Assembly: GCA_000827495.1 (NCBI GenBank)
Contig: KN817580.1
Span: 9,549-73,548, forward strand
Origin: Hypholoma sublateritium FD-334 SS-4
Lineage: Eukaryota > Basidiomycota > Agaricomycetes > Agaricales > Strophariaceae
DNA length: 64,000 nucleotides
Direction: 5' to 3'
Position 1 is the stretch's first letter. Every line of letters begins with the position of its first letter. The notes under the pieces are model-generated. The model made no database searches. It was not told where the DNA came from and saw only the letters and a program-made list of their open reading frames with translations. Positions 23,497-35,393 of this stretch are shown in pieces. The position numbers were made by a program, and so were the translations under genes.

Positions 23497-25675
23497 TTAC
23501 TCTTGCTGCAACATTTCCTCTTGCGACGGTGCCCCGCCGCTACCCTCTTGCTCCTTGCGGATGGCTTGCACAACATCGTCCACGCGGAGGAGCATCCGTG
23601 CAGCCTATGGTATGTGAGTATATGAACATGGTGGTAAGGGAAAGAGACGTACCTCAACAGCAGTTTTGAGGGTCTGAATCTTGACGCTGGCGCTTTCATA
23701 TAGGCCGTATTCTTTCATATCCACAACTTTTCCCGTGTCACCATTTACGCCCCACGAGTTTTCACCTGCGGCATGCTTGGCCTAAAAGAAATTGAAATAT
23801 ATCAGAGGAGCCCGTCCGAATGAAGGAAGGCCATAATATAAACTTACTCGAAGCTCTGTCAACACTCGGATTACATTACCCCCCGAGTTTTGAATCAGCG
23901 TGCGCGGGATAACCTCCATGGCATCTGCCACGGCTCTAAACGGCCAACCCTCGACACCCTCTACCTCCTTGCCTTTCTTGCTGAGACCAACAGCGACAGC
24001 CATCTCGGTGGCGCCACCGCCTGGCGCGAGGAAAGGATGAAAGACAACATTACGAGCAACGGACATGGCGTCAGCAAGATTGCGATCAATTTCATTGAGG
24101 ATATCCTTTGAGGGACCGCGGAGCAAAATGGTGCAGGCTTTGGGGTTGTTACATTCAGTGAGGAATGAGAAATACCTGTAGGAAAGAGCAAGGTTATTAT
24201 GGATGTCTTCGATACGAAGTAGCCTGGGACATCATTACGCACTCGTCGCCGATTTTTTCCACTTCGAACAGTCCGCAACCAGTTCCGACATCCGCTTCTC
24301 GTAAATCTTCGATCCTATTGACAATTGTGGCGCCGACGGCTAGGGCAATACGGTTGTTGTCCGATTTGCGCACACGTCGCAAAGCTGACACATTGTGCTG
24401 CGTGAAAACATGCTGGGCAAGATCTAGAGATTTGGAATTAGAATATTTGAAATACAGGCAAGACTGAAAGATGGATGAATGAACAGATACGGATGTCTCT
24501 TGTATATCCAAGAAGATAAAGGAGAGAATCTACAGCCTTGCAGCCATGATCAGGAATGCTGCGTACCTGAAACGCCCTTCTCCGTTATCACTAAATCTGG
24601 CTTGAACTCCAAAATTTTCTCCACTAATGCCTTCACTTGCTCCTCCTCGATCTCCTGTGCCCGTGCCCAGTCATTCTCCTTGCTGAACTCCATGTTTGTT
24701 TGGCTTTCCCCTTTCTTATACTCGAGCGGACAATCCAGGAGCACAATGCGAGGGTTCTTGATACGTCGGCGCATCGCAGGGTGAGTAATATCTTTGTTAA
24801 CCATCACGCCACGTAAAACGCGGGAGTCTTCGATTTCACCGCCTGGTATCTTTTCTACGCGCGCATAGCGTTTGATATCCACGGTCGTCAAGCCCTCACC
24901 GCTGGGGCCTGAACCGACTTCAATGGCGACGGTCCGCACGGCTTCCAATGCGAGTTTGCACATCAAGTCGGACCATCGAACTGAAAATTTTGTCCCAATA
25001 GAGGTCTTGATAAGGGACAGCATCTGCTCGTCTGAAGTGGTATCAATGGGAATAGATATAGCATTGACAATGCGCAGGGCCTCCGCGAGGGCCTTTGTAT
25101 AGGCGCGAATGATGACGACGGGATGGATGTCCCGCTCTAGTTGGGAAAGAGATTGCATAAGGATCTCACCGGCTGAAGCAATTTTGAGCAGAGAATATCA
25201 GTCATAAACGATGATTAGATACCGAGGATTATGACGCTTGTCGTCCCGTCACCACATTCCTCGTCCTGGGTCCGACTGAGTTCAATCATGTTCTTCGCAG
25301 CAGGATGGGCGACATCTATCTCGCGTAGAATGGCATTTCCGTCATTCGTTAATCTATCCTGATGTCAGAAGCAGAGATGAGTGCAGAGGCGCGGAGAAGC
25401 GCACAGAATGCCGCCCATAGGATCGAGAATCATCTTGAGCATTGCCTTCGGCCCAAGACATGTACGAATGACATCTGCCACTGTCTGAACGTTGATCAGA
25501 ATTTAGCTGCTTGCAAAGAGCTACGAGGGACGGACCTTGGCTGCAGTGATGTTGGAGATCTGGGCTTTCCTGCCCGACTGCCTTTCCGGCGCCGTATCTA
25601 AGGCAATTATTCAGATGAACATGCAAGCCGCAGGGAATATCAATGCATACTCATCACAAACACTGGAGTAGACAT
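23497..25675 (-). CDS. CCT3: T-complex protein 1 subunit gamma (cytosolic chaperonin CCT3)
   Basis: Starts at ATG 25675 (MSTPVFVM, then an intron) and ends at TAA 23497. Conserved blocks in order: [71 protein letters not shown] (ATP-site signature), KKYARV-type block as [91 protein letters not shown] and [20 protein letters not shown]. The KKGESQTN and KSDNNRIA blocks place it in the gamma subunit and not another CCT subunit. It is one of eight subunits of the ring that folds actin and tubulin in the cytosol. The C-terminus is a short Gln/Glu-rich tail. About eight exons; the protein appears complete. Confidence 0.95.
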
Positions 25676-27055
25676 TGTCAAGAAGTGCGATGGTTGTGAT
25701 GGAAAGATCCAGGTCTCAAAGTCGCGTTCGACGCGTTTTCATCCGTTACGTAATGTAAGTATCACGCTCAAAATTCAATCAAACTTGTTGAAGGCTTTCA
25801 AGTTCACCAGCCAATCCACAAACCCGATTACTCTGCAGTGAGTCTGAAGGGCCTACTCTGCGCGATTGACCTGATCATCGCCGCCTATCCGAGTCCTGCC
25901 TAAGCTTGTTTCCAATGAGATAGACCTACCGGGTCCGCTTCTCCAGAGTCCAGTGCCAGCATCTGATATTAGTTGGGAATCGGGATCGCTGGCGCATGCG
26001 CTCTGATTTAATCCATCCCATTGCCAGTGGACAGACGGAGTAAAAAATCAGGGCAGCATACAAAATAATTCAGCCAAGAACCTGTGGTTCGCGCAAGGCC
26101 CTTCTAAGAGTTATCCAATAAATTCGAGTTCTCCGGCCACACATACAAGCAATCGCTCAATTGCCTGTAATGCCCTTTGATAAATTATTACATTTTTATC
26201 TAGCATTAGGTTGACTTTATGTGGTGGTTCTTTTCGCCTGCCACCTGTCTCTATCGGAGCATTTCAATCATGCATTGTGGCGATAAGGCGATAAAAGGTG
26301 GCCTGTGACTAAGTACTTGCCAATTACTTACTCTCAAGCACAAGCTGTCCGTTTTATGAAGATAAACAGCGCCTTTTGCGATGAATCTACATACCAGTCT
26401 AGACTCTAGATTCGCATTTGCCATCATTCCAGGTGGGAGTGAGAAACATACAAAATGTAGGAGCAAAAGGCTGGCGAATGATTGCGATGTATGCCAAAAG
26501 CGAATTATCGGAGGGGGGTTAGGGTCTAGCAGGGTTTGGCCAATAAGAGGCCGTATTCGACGCCGGAATGGATTATGCTCCGAAAAGGCTGATTCGCACA
26601 CCTTGAATTATAACCACAACATCGGACTATTATCCACCGCCGCGCGCTGTTCTCCTAACTGCCCGCCCTGCGCATTGTCCCTCAATGATGCCGGCCAGGC
26701 ATTAAAAAATTGGTGACCTAGTGGCCTGCAAATGCCACTTGGCCGGCACTCGTGGGCACAAGCACAAAACTAGTAGCTATTTGCCGAATACGGCTGTCTC
26801 TTCCTTCCTTCTTAACCGCTTCGTCTGCGTACCAAACGCCGTACACGGCCGACTTTCTTCTCATCAACCACTGCGCAAGAATCCGAACTGCCTTACCTTG
26901 CTGGGCTACATTCTTCTGCCTAGATATTGGATATATCTATGCCACATTCATCTTCGTCCTCCCCGTCGCGAGCTATCTGCTTTGCAACTGAAGATATTCA
27001 AGGCGCACATACTCTTTTATCCAAGAGTTCTATCATCACGTTCAGCGGTCCGGCG
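25676..27055. promoter_or_regulatory. Divergent upstream region, CCT3 / BTB gene
   Basis: About 1.4 kb lies between the two start codons. Open frames at 26381-26716 and 26721-27055 have no recognisable features. The BTB reading frame is open back to 26927 with an earlier ATG at 26939, so part of this may be 5' coding sequence. No motif was assigned. Confidence 0.35.
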
Positions 27056-28121
27056 ATGGTTTCATCCACACCGCCATTTGATAGGTCGTCTTCATCTGGA
27101 CCCCCTGATCACGCGAACGGTTCGCCGTCCCTCCTGCCATCAAGCCAGGCAACCACTTCAATACGACATCGCAGATTTTGGCTGTACGACGGGTCCATCG
27201 TCCTTCATGTACAAAACACGCTCTTTCGCGTCCATCAAACGATACTGGCGAACCACTCCGAAGTATTCGCTGATTTATTCACGGTTCCACAGCCCGATGG
27301 AGAGCGCACGATAGACGGTTGCCCCGTCGTAGATCTTTATGACGACGAGAAGGATTTCGTAGATTTGTTGAATGCAGTGTACACCCCCGAGTGCGTGGCT
27401 AATTTATACTACCCAATTATCGGCTAACCCATGCGCCCCTTTAAGTCATTTCGAAACTTTGCCTGGCGATGCGGATCTCGACGCTATGCTTACATTTGTC
27501 GAAGGAATCCTGCGCCTAAGCACGAAATATATGATTCGATATCTCCGCCAGCGTTGCATATCCTTACTCTTGTCTAAACTCCCGCATACATTTGAGCGAT
27601 ACGAAGCAAAATCCTCCTCGTCATCTCCTCCTGACAGATATCGATCCGACACCGTTATGCGCGCCATTCGCATCGCCCAAGAAACCAATGTCCCAGAGGC
27701 CCTGCCCTATGCATACTACTGTCTCTCGCGCTTCCCCCATAAGCGCTTTCTCAAGGACCGGCCGGGCGACATCTCGTGGCGCGACAAAATGGTTGTACTC
27801 GTTGGCCGAGAGAGATTGCAATGGGCGCAGATGAGCATATCTCACGCCTTTCTGATTGTTTTCCGACGAAGTCCAAGCTGTGTATCTTCGCTGTGTGCAC
27901 ATGCCCGTGGGCCCCACTCGGAGTGGCATGAACTGGAAAAGCACAGGTCCCCGCACCCGCTACGAGCGTATGATACATGGGCATCACTCAACATATGTGC
28001 AGATTGTGTTGCCTACTGCCAGGCATTGCATTTGGAGGGAAGAAAAGAAGTCTGGAAATATCTGCCGACATGGTTTGAGCTACCCACATGGGAGCAATTA
28101 AAAGAGACACAGAATCGTTAG
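27056..28121 (+). CDS. BTB/POZ domain protein
   Basis: Two exons, 27056-27390 and 27446-28121, join in phase to 336 residues. After a Ser/Pro-rich lead the BTB domain begins at about residue 40: FWLYDGSIVLHVQNTLFRVH, then HSEVFADLF, CPVVDLYDDEKDFVDLLNAV. The exon 2 part has the family's helical back half (GILRLSTKYMIRYLRQRCIS, AIRIAQETNVPEALPYAYYC) and a cysteine-containing C-terminus (LNICADCVAYC). This is the expanded Agaricomycete single-BTB family; members may act as Cullin-3 adaptors or dimerisation modules, but no partner can be named. The frame is open upstream to 26927, so the start may lie at 26939. The first ATG after the probable leader was chosen because the BTB fold is intact from there. 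Confidence 0.82.
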
Positions 28122-28339
28122 AACTGTTGTTCCTTCTGCTCTCACTTTTCTTGCTTTCGAATACTTCTTTTTATCCTAATAGTTTTTAAGTACATTGATA
28201 GATGTACCTGGCTGTATTTTGTCTGCCTCGCAAATCAAAAGTATGTATGTCGAATGTATGGTAAAGTATGAGATGGATAAGGTATAAATGAATGTAAGAT
28301 CTAGGAGTATAATTGTGATGGTGCGTTCGAGCTAGGGAG
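28122..28339. other. Convergent 3' region
   Basis: 218 bp between the BTB stop codon and the next gene's stop codon; nothing recognised. Confidence 0.4.
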
Positions 28340-29382
28340 TTACTTAATATTTCGCAAGCGTTCGATGACATCCTGGATGTCTGGCTGATTCCACTCCCCG
28401 CTCCACCCTTGCCTCCGCTCATTCCTCTTCGCCGTTTGCCTTCCGCTATCGGCCAAGGACGGAGGGACGAGGTGTGCAACTGAAGGCTCGAATGCATGGA
28501 CAAACGGGGTCCTCGGCCATTGGCTCCTACTCCCTGAGGTCATTCTGTCGCTTTGCACAGGAGTGCGGTTAACAGAAGGTGATGAGGGCAATTGGTCGTC
28601 ATCGGAGGATGAGAGGTTTATTGTACTTTCATGGGTTGAGATGAGAATGACAAGTGGGGATGCTGGGGGTCGAGGTGTTTCGTGCGAAATCTTCTTCACT
28701 ATGTTGACTTGCACAGGAGATACTGAAGGGGTCTGACGCGCACCAGAAATGGAGCCAAGTATACCCTTCTTACGAGGCCTGAAAGACGGTGAATTGGGAT
28801 TAGAACCAAGAGGGAGTGAGGGAAGATGTAGAGCAATGTGGGACAAGCTCTGTGGTGATGAACCAAGCGACGGAAGATCCTTCAGCGATCCAGACAAGAT
28901 GGATGAGTTGATGAGCTCCGTCGGAACTTCCTCTCCGAAGGTGCGCTTGAGCTTGAGGAGGCGCCGACGATGCTGCTCTTTCTTCGAGGGCATCTTGGAG
29001 CGAGGCGTTATGGGGGAAAGCGGACCGGCGCTCTCCAACGACTGCACCGACGCGCGAGATTTGTCACGAGAGATGCGGCGCGAAGCACGCTTTGTGCGGG
29101 GATGATGGAAAGAAGATTTGAGCTGCAGCGGGGGAGGTGGGTTGCGGAGATATTTGCTTTTTGTGACAGGGCGAGGCGGGGCCGACATTGCTGGAGAGGA
29201 GGAAGAAAATAAGATCTGGAGTTTGGGCGACGAGATAAGGCTTGTGCCAGGGAGGTCAAGGTCAATGATGTAGCTGGTGCAGGACAGCTTAAGCGGGGCA
29301 GGACTATGAGAGGCTCTAATCAGGACCTGGCATGGGTACACGTCCAGTCAAATACGCACCGTTTCTGGTCACAGTCAGACAT
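28340..29382 (-). CDS. Conserved basic Ser/Pro-rich protein of unknown function
   Basis: Exon 1 is 29382-29360 (MSDCDQKR) and exon 2 is 29303-28340. The 56-nt intron joins in phase and gives 328 residues. The start of exon 2 (LSCTSYIIDLDLPGTSL) suits a folded segment. Then follow long disordered, basic, Ser/Pro-rich stretches with two likely conserved islands: EQHRRRLLKLKRTFGEEVP near residue 125 and a C-terminal GWSGEWNQPDIQDVIERLR. I recall the second island as the conserved end of a mushroom-specific family of unknown function, but cannot confirm it here. No transmembrane segment or enzyme motif is seen. A nuclear role is possible from composition only. Confidence 0.65.
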
Positions 29383-30436
29383 GTCGTTGGCGGTTAAGAG
29401 AAAGATGATTAGGCGGCTGCGCACTTCTGGGCGGTAAAAGACCGCAAATTTTGCACTCGATCATGTCAAATGGCACCCACCATGCGATCGCGTCTACCAA
29501 GCCACTAGAGGCTACTAGCTAGAATCCAAGTGCTTAATTAAAATGGCGGCTGCGCTGGTTGTCATGTTACAAAGAATACGCTCCAATGAATTGGAATTTG
29601 AGAAGCACCGGCGCTTCATCGCTTAAGCGAGTTGATCATCCGGTCAATGTAGCAGTAGATTAACCGCGGATCAGAGCCTCGAGCCCGGTTAATTTCCTCC
29701 GTGCTCCTTTCACAGTTTTGGCAGGTTTTGGCATGCAGACCATTATATTATTATGACTAGTGCATCATGAAAAACAAAGTTCAAACATTCAAACTTGGCT
29801 CGAACTTTGAGCGCAAAAATGTGGCAAGGGAGATTTCTGATTGCCTGAAGGTGGAAGACCGAAGCTCTCTTAACGAGCTCTCGGACAACACTGCCTGATC
29901 TTCGTTCTCGGTGGAGGAGGAAACGGAGGAACCCGAGAGCGGGGATAGGAGACACTCACGCGCAAGCCAAAACGAAGAGGAACGACGTGTGGATTGCGAA
30001 TGTACAAGCGAGATGTAGTCTATGGAAGGAGGGAAGAAAAGAAGAAGGAAGAAAGGGAAAGGTCAGACGACCTTTAAGTATGTGATCGAACCCTCGGCAT
30101 CTTCCATCCTTACAGAAGGCTGATATGCACTGTTGGTATTGCCCGCTTTTATGACGATAGGAGGGGATTTATTTTGGAGGAGAAAGTTGTCCACAGAATA
30201 TACGACCTTGACATAGACATATGTACTTTTAGACTTTGTTTGATATTTAATGCTTCTCGTTGTCGTATTACACCGAGATGCGCTCAATCCCGATCAGCCG
30301 TTACAAAGTAACGACTGTATAGATGCAAGCCACATCAGTCACACCTGACGGAGTCACGCCCGTCTTGCACAACTTTTGAGCCAAGGTAATCAATCAGCAG
30401 CGACTACCACCGTCTCCTCCTCCTCCAAAATCAGGC
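29383..30436. promoter_or_regulatory. Divergent upstream region of RPL10A and the basic protein gene
   Basis: About 1.05 kb. A pyrimidine-rich tract lies at 30410-30430, just before the RPL10A ATG, as is common for ribosomal protein genes. Minus-strand ORFs at 29743-29955 and 30063-30287 show no family features and are not called. Confidence 0.35.
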
Positions 30437-31368
30437 ATGAGGTGCGCGAATAAATTCCCTATGTCAATGTTACTGTGCTGAAACGCTGTAAATTTATCAG
30501 TGCTAGCAAACTCTCAGTGTCAAGCGTGCGGGGCTCCATCAAGGAACTCCTTGTGGAAGCCAATGGCGAGAAAAAACGCAACTTTGTTGAGACCATCGAG
30601 CTGCAAATCGGCTTGAAGAACTACGATCCCCAGAGAGATAAGCGTTTCTCAGGAACCGTTAAGTGTGTTCGATAGTCGGCATCACACTACACTGTTCTGA
30701 CTATCATCGTCTAGACTTCCCAATGTCCCCCGTCCTCGCATGTCCGTTTGCATTCTCGCAGATGCTGCCGACATCGATCGCGCCAAGCAAATCGAACTGG
30801 AATATATGTCTGTTGACGATCTGAAAAAGTATGTATTATCTATCGTAATGTGGCTATAGAACGTTATTTACAAGTGCGGTTTCAGGCTCAACAAAAACAA
30901 GAAACTCGTCAAGAAGCTTGCGAAGAAGTACGACGCTTTCCTCGCCTCTGAGACCCTCATCAAGCAGATTCCTCGTCTTCTTGGGCCCGGTCTCTCCAAG
31001 GGTGAGTTATCATCACTTGCAGCAATCCTCATTGGTCAATTGATGTGTCGTAGCTGGCAAATTTCCTACACCCGTGTCGCATGCCGAAGACCTTGCCAAT
31101 AAGATCAATGAGGTTCGATCTACTATCAAGTTCCAGCTGAAGAAGGTCCTCTGCCTCGGTGTCGCCATTGGCCACGTCCAGATGACTGACGACCAGGTTC
31201 TCGGAAACGTTATGTTGAGTACGTATAGCTCTGTCTCTCGAATAGCTCTCTATCTAACGCGCATCTCCTAGGCATCAACTTCCTTGTCTCTCTCCTCAAG
31301 AAGAACTGGCAAAACATCAAGTCCCTCCACATCAAGACCACCATGGGCAAGCCAGTCCGTCTTTACTG
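30437..31368 (+). CDS. RPL10A: 60S ribosomal protein L10a (uL1)
   Basis: Six exons: 30437-30441, 30501-30662, 30715-30828, 30886-31001, 31054-31218 and 31272-31368. All join in phase. The first coding exon is only five bases (ATGAG). The product begins [19 protein letters not shown], has the uL1 blocks [50 protein letters not shown] and [16 protein letters not shown], and is about 218 residues, the normal eukaryotic length. It forms the L1 stalk of the large subunit, which moves E-site tRNA. The [14 protein letters not shown] block is the eukaryote-specific form. It is convergent with the WSC gene. Confidence 0.96.
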
Positions 31369-31947
31369 AACCAGCTGGTGGGTATGTCGACGATCCTACA
31401 ACCCTGTATGTTGTTCGATAACATTTGCTATGATTTGAATCATATGTATGGACATTGCAATTGCAGACGTACTTGGAGGATGGTCAGGAAAGGGTTTGGG
31501 CCACAATGCATAACATGAAGCCCCGCACGCTTGGACCAACAGTTCCACGAGGAGGGAACTGATTGGGAGCTGATGTGGCTCATCCTTTTTTCTGTTCTTG
31601 AACCCACTGCATGTATTCACTTTTTTGGGATGTTCATGCAACAAATCGAATATATAGAATGCTTCGTGTCGCTACTCTTTACGGATCATTTACAAGGTAA
31701 ACTCGTAGTCATAAATGTTGATCAGCCCTCCTCATCGCTCAACATCGGCAGAAAGCTTTGGACTATAATTCAGGAAGTGTTACATGACAATGTATTCGAA
31801 AGGCGATACACAATATGAACAATTAGTTCACAATGTGAACAATTAGTTCATGGCGAACATGTACATGTCTTCATTTTTTCGCATAAAGAGAACTAACTAT
31901 TATGAGCCTCAAACCCCTTTAGCGCCACCGAGCAATCCCTGCCGAAA
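31369..31947. other. Convergent 3' region, RPL10A / WSC gene
   Basis: Contains the 20-bp tandem repeat listed separately. The ORFs at 31396-31644 (-) and 31531-31818 (+) have no recognisable features. Confidence 0.5.
31811..31850. repeat. Tandem 20-bp repeat, each unit with an inverted repeat
   Basis: Two adjacent 20-bp copies differ at one base (A/G at position 5). Each contains the dyad TGAAC-AATTA-GTTCA. The position, about 100 bp past the WSC stop codon and 440 bp past RPL10A, suggests a 3'-end or fortuitous structure; no role is known. Confidence 0.7.
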
Positions 31948-33281
31948 TTATGCAGCTTTAGTGGCAGTGGGCGCGACGGTAGTAGGCTTAACAGTGGTGG
32001 GGACTGCAGTCGTCGGTGGAACAGCAGTGGTAACGGGCTTGGCGGTGGAGGTCGGCGCGACTGTTGTGGGCGCAACCGTGGTAGGCTTCACGGTGGTGGG
32101 GGGCACAACTGTCGTAGGCACGGCCGTGGTAGGCTTCACGGTGGTGGGGGGTACAACTGTCGTCGGCACGATCGTAGTAGGCTTTACAGTGGTTGGGACT
32201 GCGGTAGTGATAACCGGAGGCTTCAAGGTGTAGATCGTGAGCCTATTAGCAGCACCGCAGAGTTCGGTGTGGTCGGCATCACACGCTCGAGAGCAGTCCG
32301 TCACTGGGGCAGTGATATTTGGGACGAGGAAAGAGTCTCCGCACCCTATCAATAATCGGATGAGTAGGCGAATGGTACAACAAGCTAGCTGACGTACAGC
32401 ACTCTCCCCCGAATTCGAGACCGGTGATGCTGAATCCATTCGCCTCGCACGTTTCTGTGCAGGTTTCCACCGTTACGCCCGCGGGAATGGGGATGGGGAT
32501 GGTCAAAGAGCGGGTGTTATTGCCAACAACATCACTAGACGAGTTAATATGAGGTCAGTAATCTTCCTTATGCTAGGTAAGAGAACAGGTGCAGACGTAA
32601 CACAACCGTCGAAAGTCCAATTTCCCACCACGGCTTTGTTTGCTGGGATGGGGCCGACGTTGGCATTGAGGTTTTGGTAGACGCTAATCACGCTAGCGCC
32701 TCCACAGGTCAAGTTTGCGTCCCCCCCGCATGGGAAGTTGCACGAAGAGTTAGGCAGAAGCGTAGCCGTTCCTTGGATATCAAAGTCACAGACTATAATA
32801 AAATGCCTTCATTTACGGGATGGTACATCATGTGAAGAACTGCATACGTACAACACTGTGACGTGAATTCCGTCCCGGCGAAGTTGAAAGGCGTCGCGAA
32901 GTCGGTACCAGAACAGAATTCCGTGCATAATAGAGGAGTCATGGCCGGGTTATCAGGCGATTGAGCCTGCAGCAAGGTACGAGATGCAGGAGCGGCATCA
33001 CTGTCGTCTTATAGTGAATATTCACGCGGTGTTGTCCAAAAGCTGAAATCAATTACCTGAAGCAGCCAACAAAGGTCCAGTTTGCGGGTATATCGTTGGG
33101 GTCTGGAACCACTGTTGATGTTTGTCTTCGTAAAATTTGGGCATCAAGATTCCTGGACGGAAGAGCAAGAACGATCTGTAGAATTTCGGATAGAAAAAAT
33201 GAGAACCAGTGAATTCATAAAGGGGGGGAATAGTCATACAGGCAAGATGACGACTGTGGCGATGACAGTGGCAAAGGACAT
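31948..33281 (-). CDS. Secreted WSC-domain protein with Thr/Pro/Val-rich stalk
   Basis: Starts at ATG 33281 with a signal peptide split by an intron (MSFATVIATVVILP then IVLALP). A dibasic LRRQ site near residue 30 suits Kex2 processing. Two WSC-type cysteine modules follow. The first starts NWTFVGCFR and includes LLCTEFCSGTDFATPFNFAG and FPCGGDANLTCGGASVISVY. The second starts VVGNWTFDGCV and includes VETCTETCEANGFSITGLEF and DHTELCGAANRLTIYT. The last 90 residues are nearly all Thr, Pro, Val and Ala in tandem units (VPTTVKPTT) and would be heavily O-mannosylated. It ends in TKAA with no clear transmembrane or GPI segment. WSC modules bind glycans in fungal wall-sensor and secreted proteins. 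A TATA box lies about 90 bp upstream. Confidence 0.85.
31960..32225 (-). repeat. Coding minisatellite of the WSC protein stalk
   Basis: Imperfect 24-30 bp units encode VPTTVKPTT and VVPPTTVKPTT-like blocks at the 3' end of the WSC gene. On the plus strand this appears as repeated GTGGTAGGCTT-type words. Such tracts commonly vary in copy number between strains. Confidence 0.8.
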
Positions 33282-33371
33282 CTTGTGCGGCCGAAGTGAA
33301 GTGCGGAGATGTTTAAATTTTATCCTAGAGCTGAGAGCTGAAGAGATAGAGAAAGCCGTCGAAAGCCTTCC

Positions 33372-33379
33372 TTTATATA
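33372..33379 (-). promoter_or_regulatory. TATA box of the WSC gene
   Basis: The minus strand reads TATATAAA here, ending about 90 bp before ATG 33281. Position and sequence suit a core promoter element. Confidence 0.55.
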
Positions 33380-33526
33380 CTGCAAGAGATTCCCGCTTAG
33401 AAGGATTGGTCTACCAAATCCAAACCCAAATCCAAATCCAGTCGAATGAGCTGTATTCTTGCATCGGGAAATGATGTCGATTGAAATCAGACGAAGTGGA
33501 ACGTTCTTTCTCAACGCAAAGGATTC

Positions 33527-34709
33527 CTAGAGGGGCCGCGACGAGTACCCACCGCCGCCACGCCGGGCACAGAAGCTTGTCACGGACACGGCCACGTCAA
33601 ACATGATGTGGCAGTAGGGGTAGGACGACTCCTCGAGCAGTGTTCCGACTTTTTTCAGGGACGCCATCACACATCTGTGCCATTGAAAGATGGAAAAGAA
33701 GTAAGCTTGAAGTGTCATTAATGACAAGTACAGCGGCAAATTATCCCCAAGGACGACGAGTGAGAGAAAAGGCTCGCAACTAATCGGAAGCATAAGAAGG
33801 TCCTGGTCAAGAGCGGAAGGCCACAAATAATCAAACGTGGGAAGACGTTTTTCATCAATGATTTCAAATTCATACACCGAGAGAGCAAAGGCCACATACG
33901 CAAAGGCTGTAAGCGGTGTATAAGTTTGGTATAAGTGAGAAGGAAAATTACTTGATTACCCGGACATAGACTGTTTTGTGGTGTCGCCCGCGCAGCCAGT
34001 GTAGGTGCTATAATAAATAAACAACAGATTTTACCAAGATTGAAATATCGAAGACGGGCCAAAGAGCCATCCCATGCATGTCGCTGCCTGTCAAATTACA
34101 AAGGCGTCAGGCGGGCCAGACAAACCTTGGAAGAACCTTCATCGCAAAAAACCTGCTGATTGAAAAGAGTAGAAATGTCCAAGCAAAGCTATAAATTTAC
34201 CAGTGGAAAGTTGAGTGCATATGGCTCTAGACCCGTGTGTCAACGAGCCTATCACCGGCAAGACCATCGGCGTTTTCCCCTGTCGAGTACTATTGGTGGA
34301 GGGGAGGATGGAAGCAAGGTCGAATGCGGGTTCCATGTTCTCCCTCCGGTATGATCGACACTTTTTGATGATCCCACATGGTATTTATGCCTGTCATGAT
34401 TGATAGAAAATTGATAGTGGTGACAAAATTACAGTACGAAAACCGAGCGGAATTTGTTGGAGCCTTCATAAACTTACCTTTTAGATGGTTACATAGAGAA
34501 CCAGTTACCATATCCCACCCTGTCCCGGTTAGTGCTTTGCACCGTGTGTAACGAAAGGATAAACGAGCGATGAAAAACAATAAACCAACAAGCCAGACGG
34601 CCTGGACAGACCAAACAGTTGGACATGTCAAGTCTTTGGCTATGTATAAACAGTTCCAACGGTGATTGCGCGCCTTCGGGGCTTGAGTACTTGGTTGCAG
34701 ATTAGGCAT
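33527..34709 (-). CDS. Unresolved multi-exon gene, possible membrane protein
   Basis: Exon 1 probably starts at ATG 34709 (MPNLQPSTQAPKARNHRWN), has a hydrophobic segment (VWSVQAVWLVGLLFFIARLS) and ends at a good GTAAG donor near 34480. Downstream minus-strand stretches look coding but in changing frames: FDLASILPSTNSTRQGKTPM (about 34320-34260), GMALWPVFDISIL (near 34075-34035), and a long open part to 33527 containing VAFALSVYEFEIIDEKRLP. I could not join them into one confident model, and I do not recognise the family. It may be a real, fast-evolving membrane protein or a decaying gene. The neighbours (WSC secreted protein, MARVEL protein) give no functional hint. Confidence 0.3.
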
Positions 34710-35393
34710 AGTGAAGGAGCGGTAGCAGTTGTGAAGACAGTGAGAGAACTGGGGCAGTCTGTGTGGGAGAGGAGGAAATAGGGGTCCTATGCGGGCGCAC
34801 CCCTCTGGTCGGGTGGTGGTGTCTGGCCAGTCTGAAGACTTGAACGGCACCGAGCCTCACCGAAACCTGGCCCGGCAGCTTTGAGTGACGTCATGTTCAT
34901 CCACATATGGTAATAACGGAGGTGGGCCGACTCTGCGCTGCGCTCCCTGCGCTCTGCACATTCCGTCTTGATTCCGTCCTCTAATTTCTGTCCGAAACGA
35001 TATTCACGACGCACAAGCACGCTAACGACTACAAACACCCTCCGAGGTCAGTGCCTTGCAAGAATACGTCTGCAACATAATGCACTTACCCGTGCGGTTT
35101 TAGAATCCCCTAATCGTCCTCAGACACACGACAACACCACCACTCCATCGGAAACATAACTGAACACCACCGCATCCCACATCATATTACCAACAGTAAC
35201 GGCACTAAAACGTACACTGCGCTGTAAGACACTCTACATTTCATCCCAACTCGCCGAGACTAACTTGGTACCTATCTTGCTCTTTGCCATTACCCTCACT
35301 CTCCTCCCTTCCCATTTTTCTTTCTCTACTGCAACATATGCCAAAGTAATCGGTATATTGAAACCACAAATCAACAAATTCGCATAGTTCAAT
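34710..35393. promoter_or_regulatory. Divergent upstream region before the MARVEL gene
   Basis: About 680 bp. Pyrimidine-rich stretches at 35276-35335 precede the MARVEL ATG. No clear coding exon was seen. Confidence 0.35.

Noticed and set aside
27621..27987. Minus-strand ORFs inside the BTB gene
   Set aside because: They are fully covered by the plus-strand BTB exon with a clear domain match.
31960..32225. Repeat array that could be taken for a CRISPR or satellite
   Set aside because: The units code for Thr/Pro/Val repeats in frame at the end of the WSC gene, in a eukaryotic genome.
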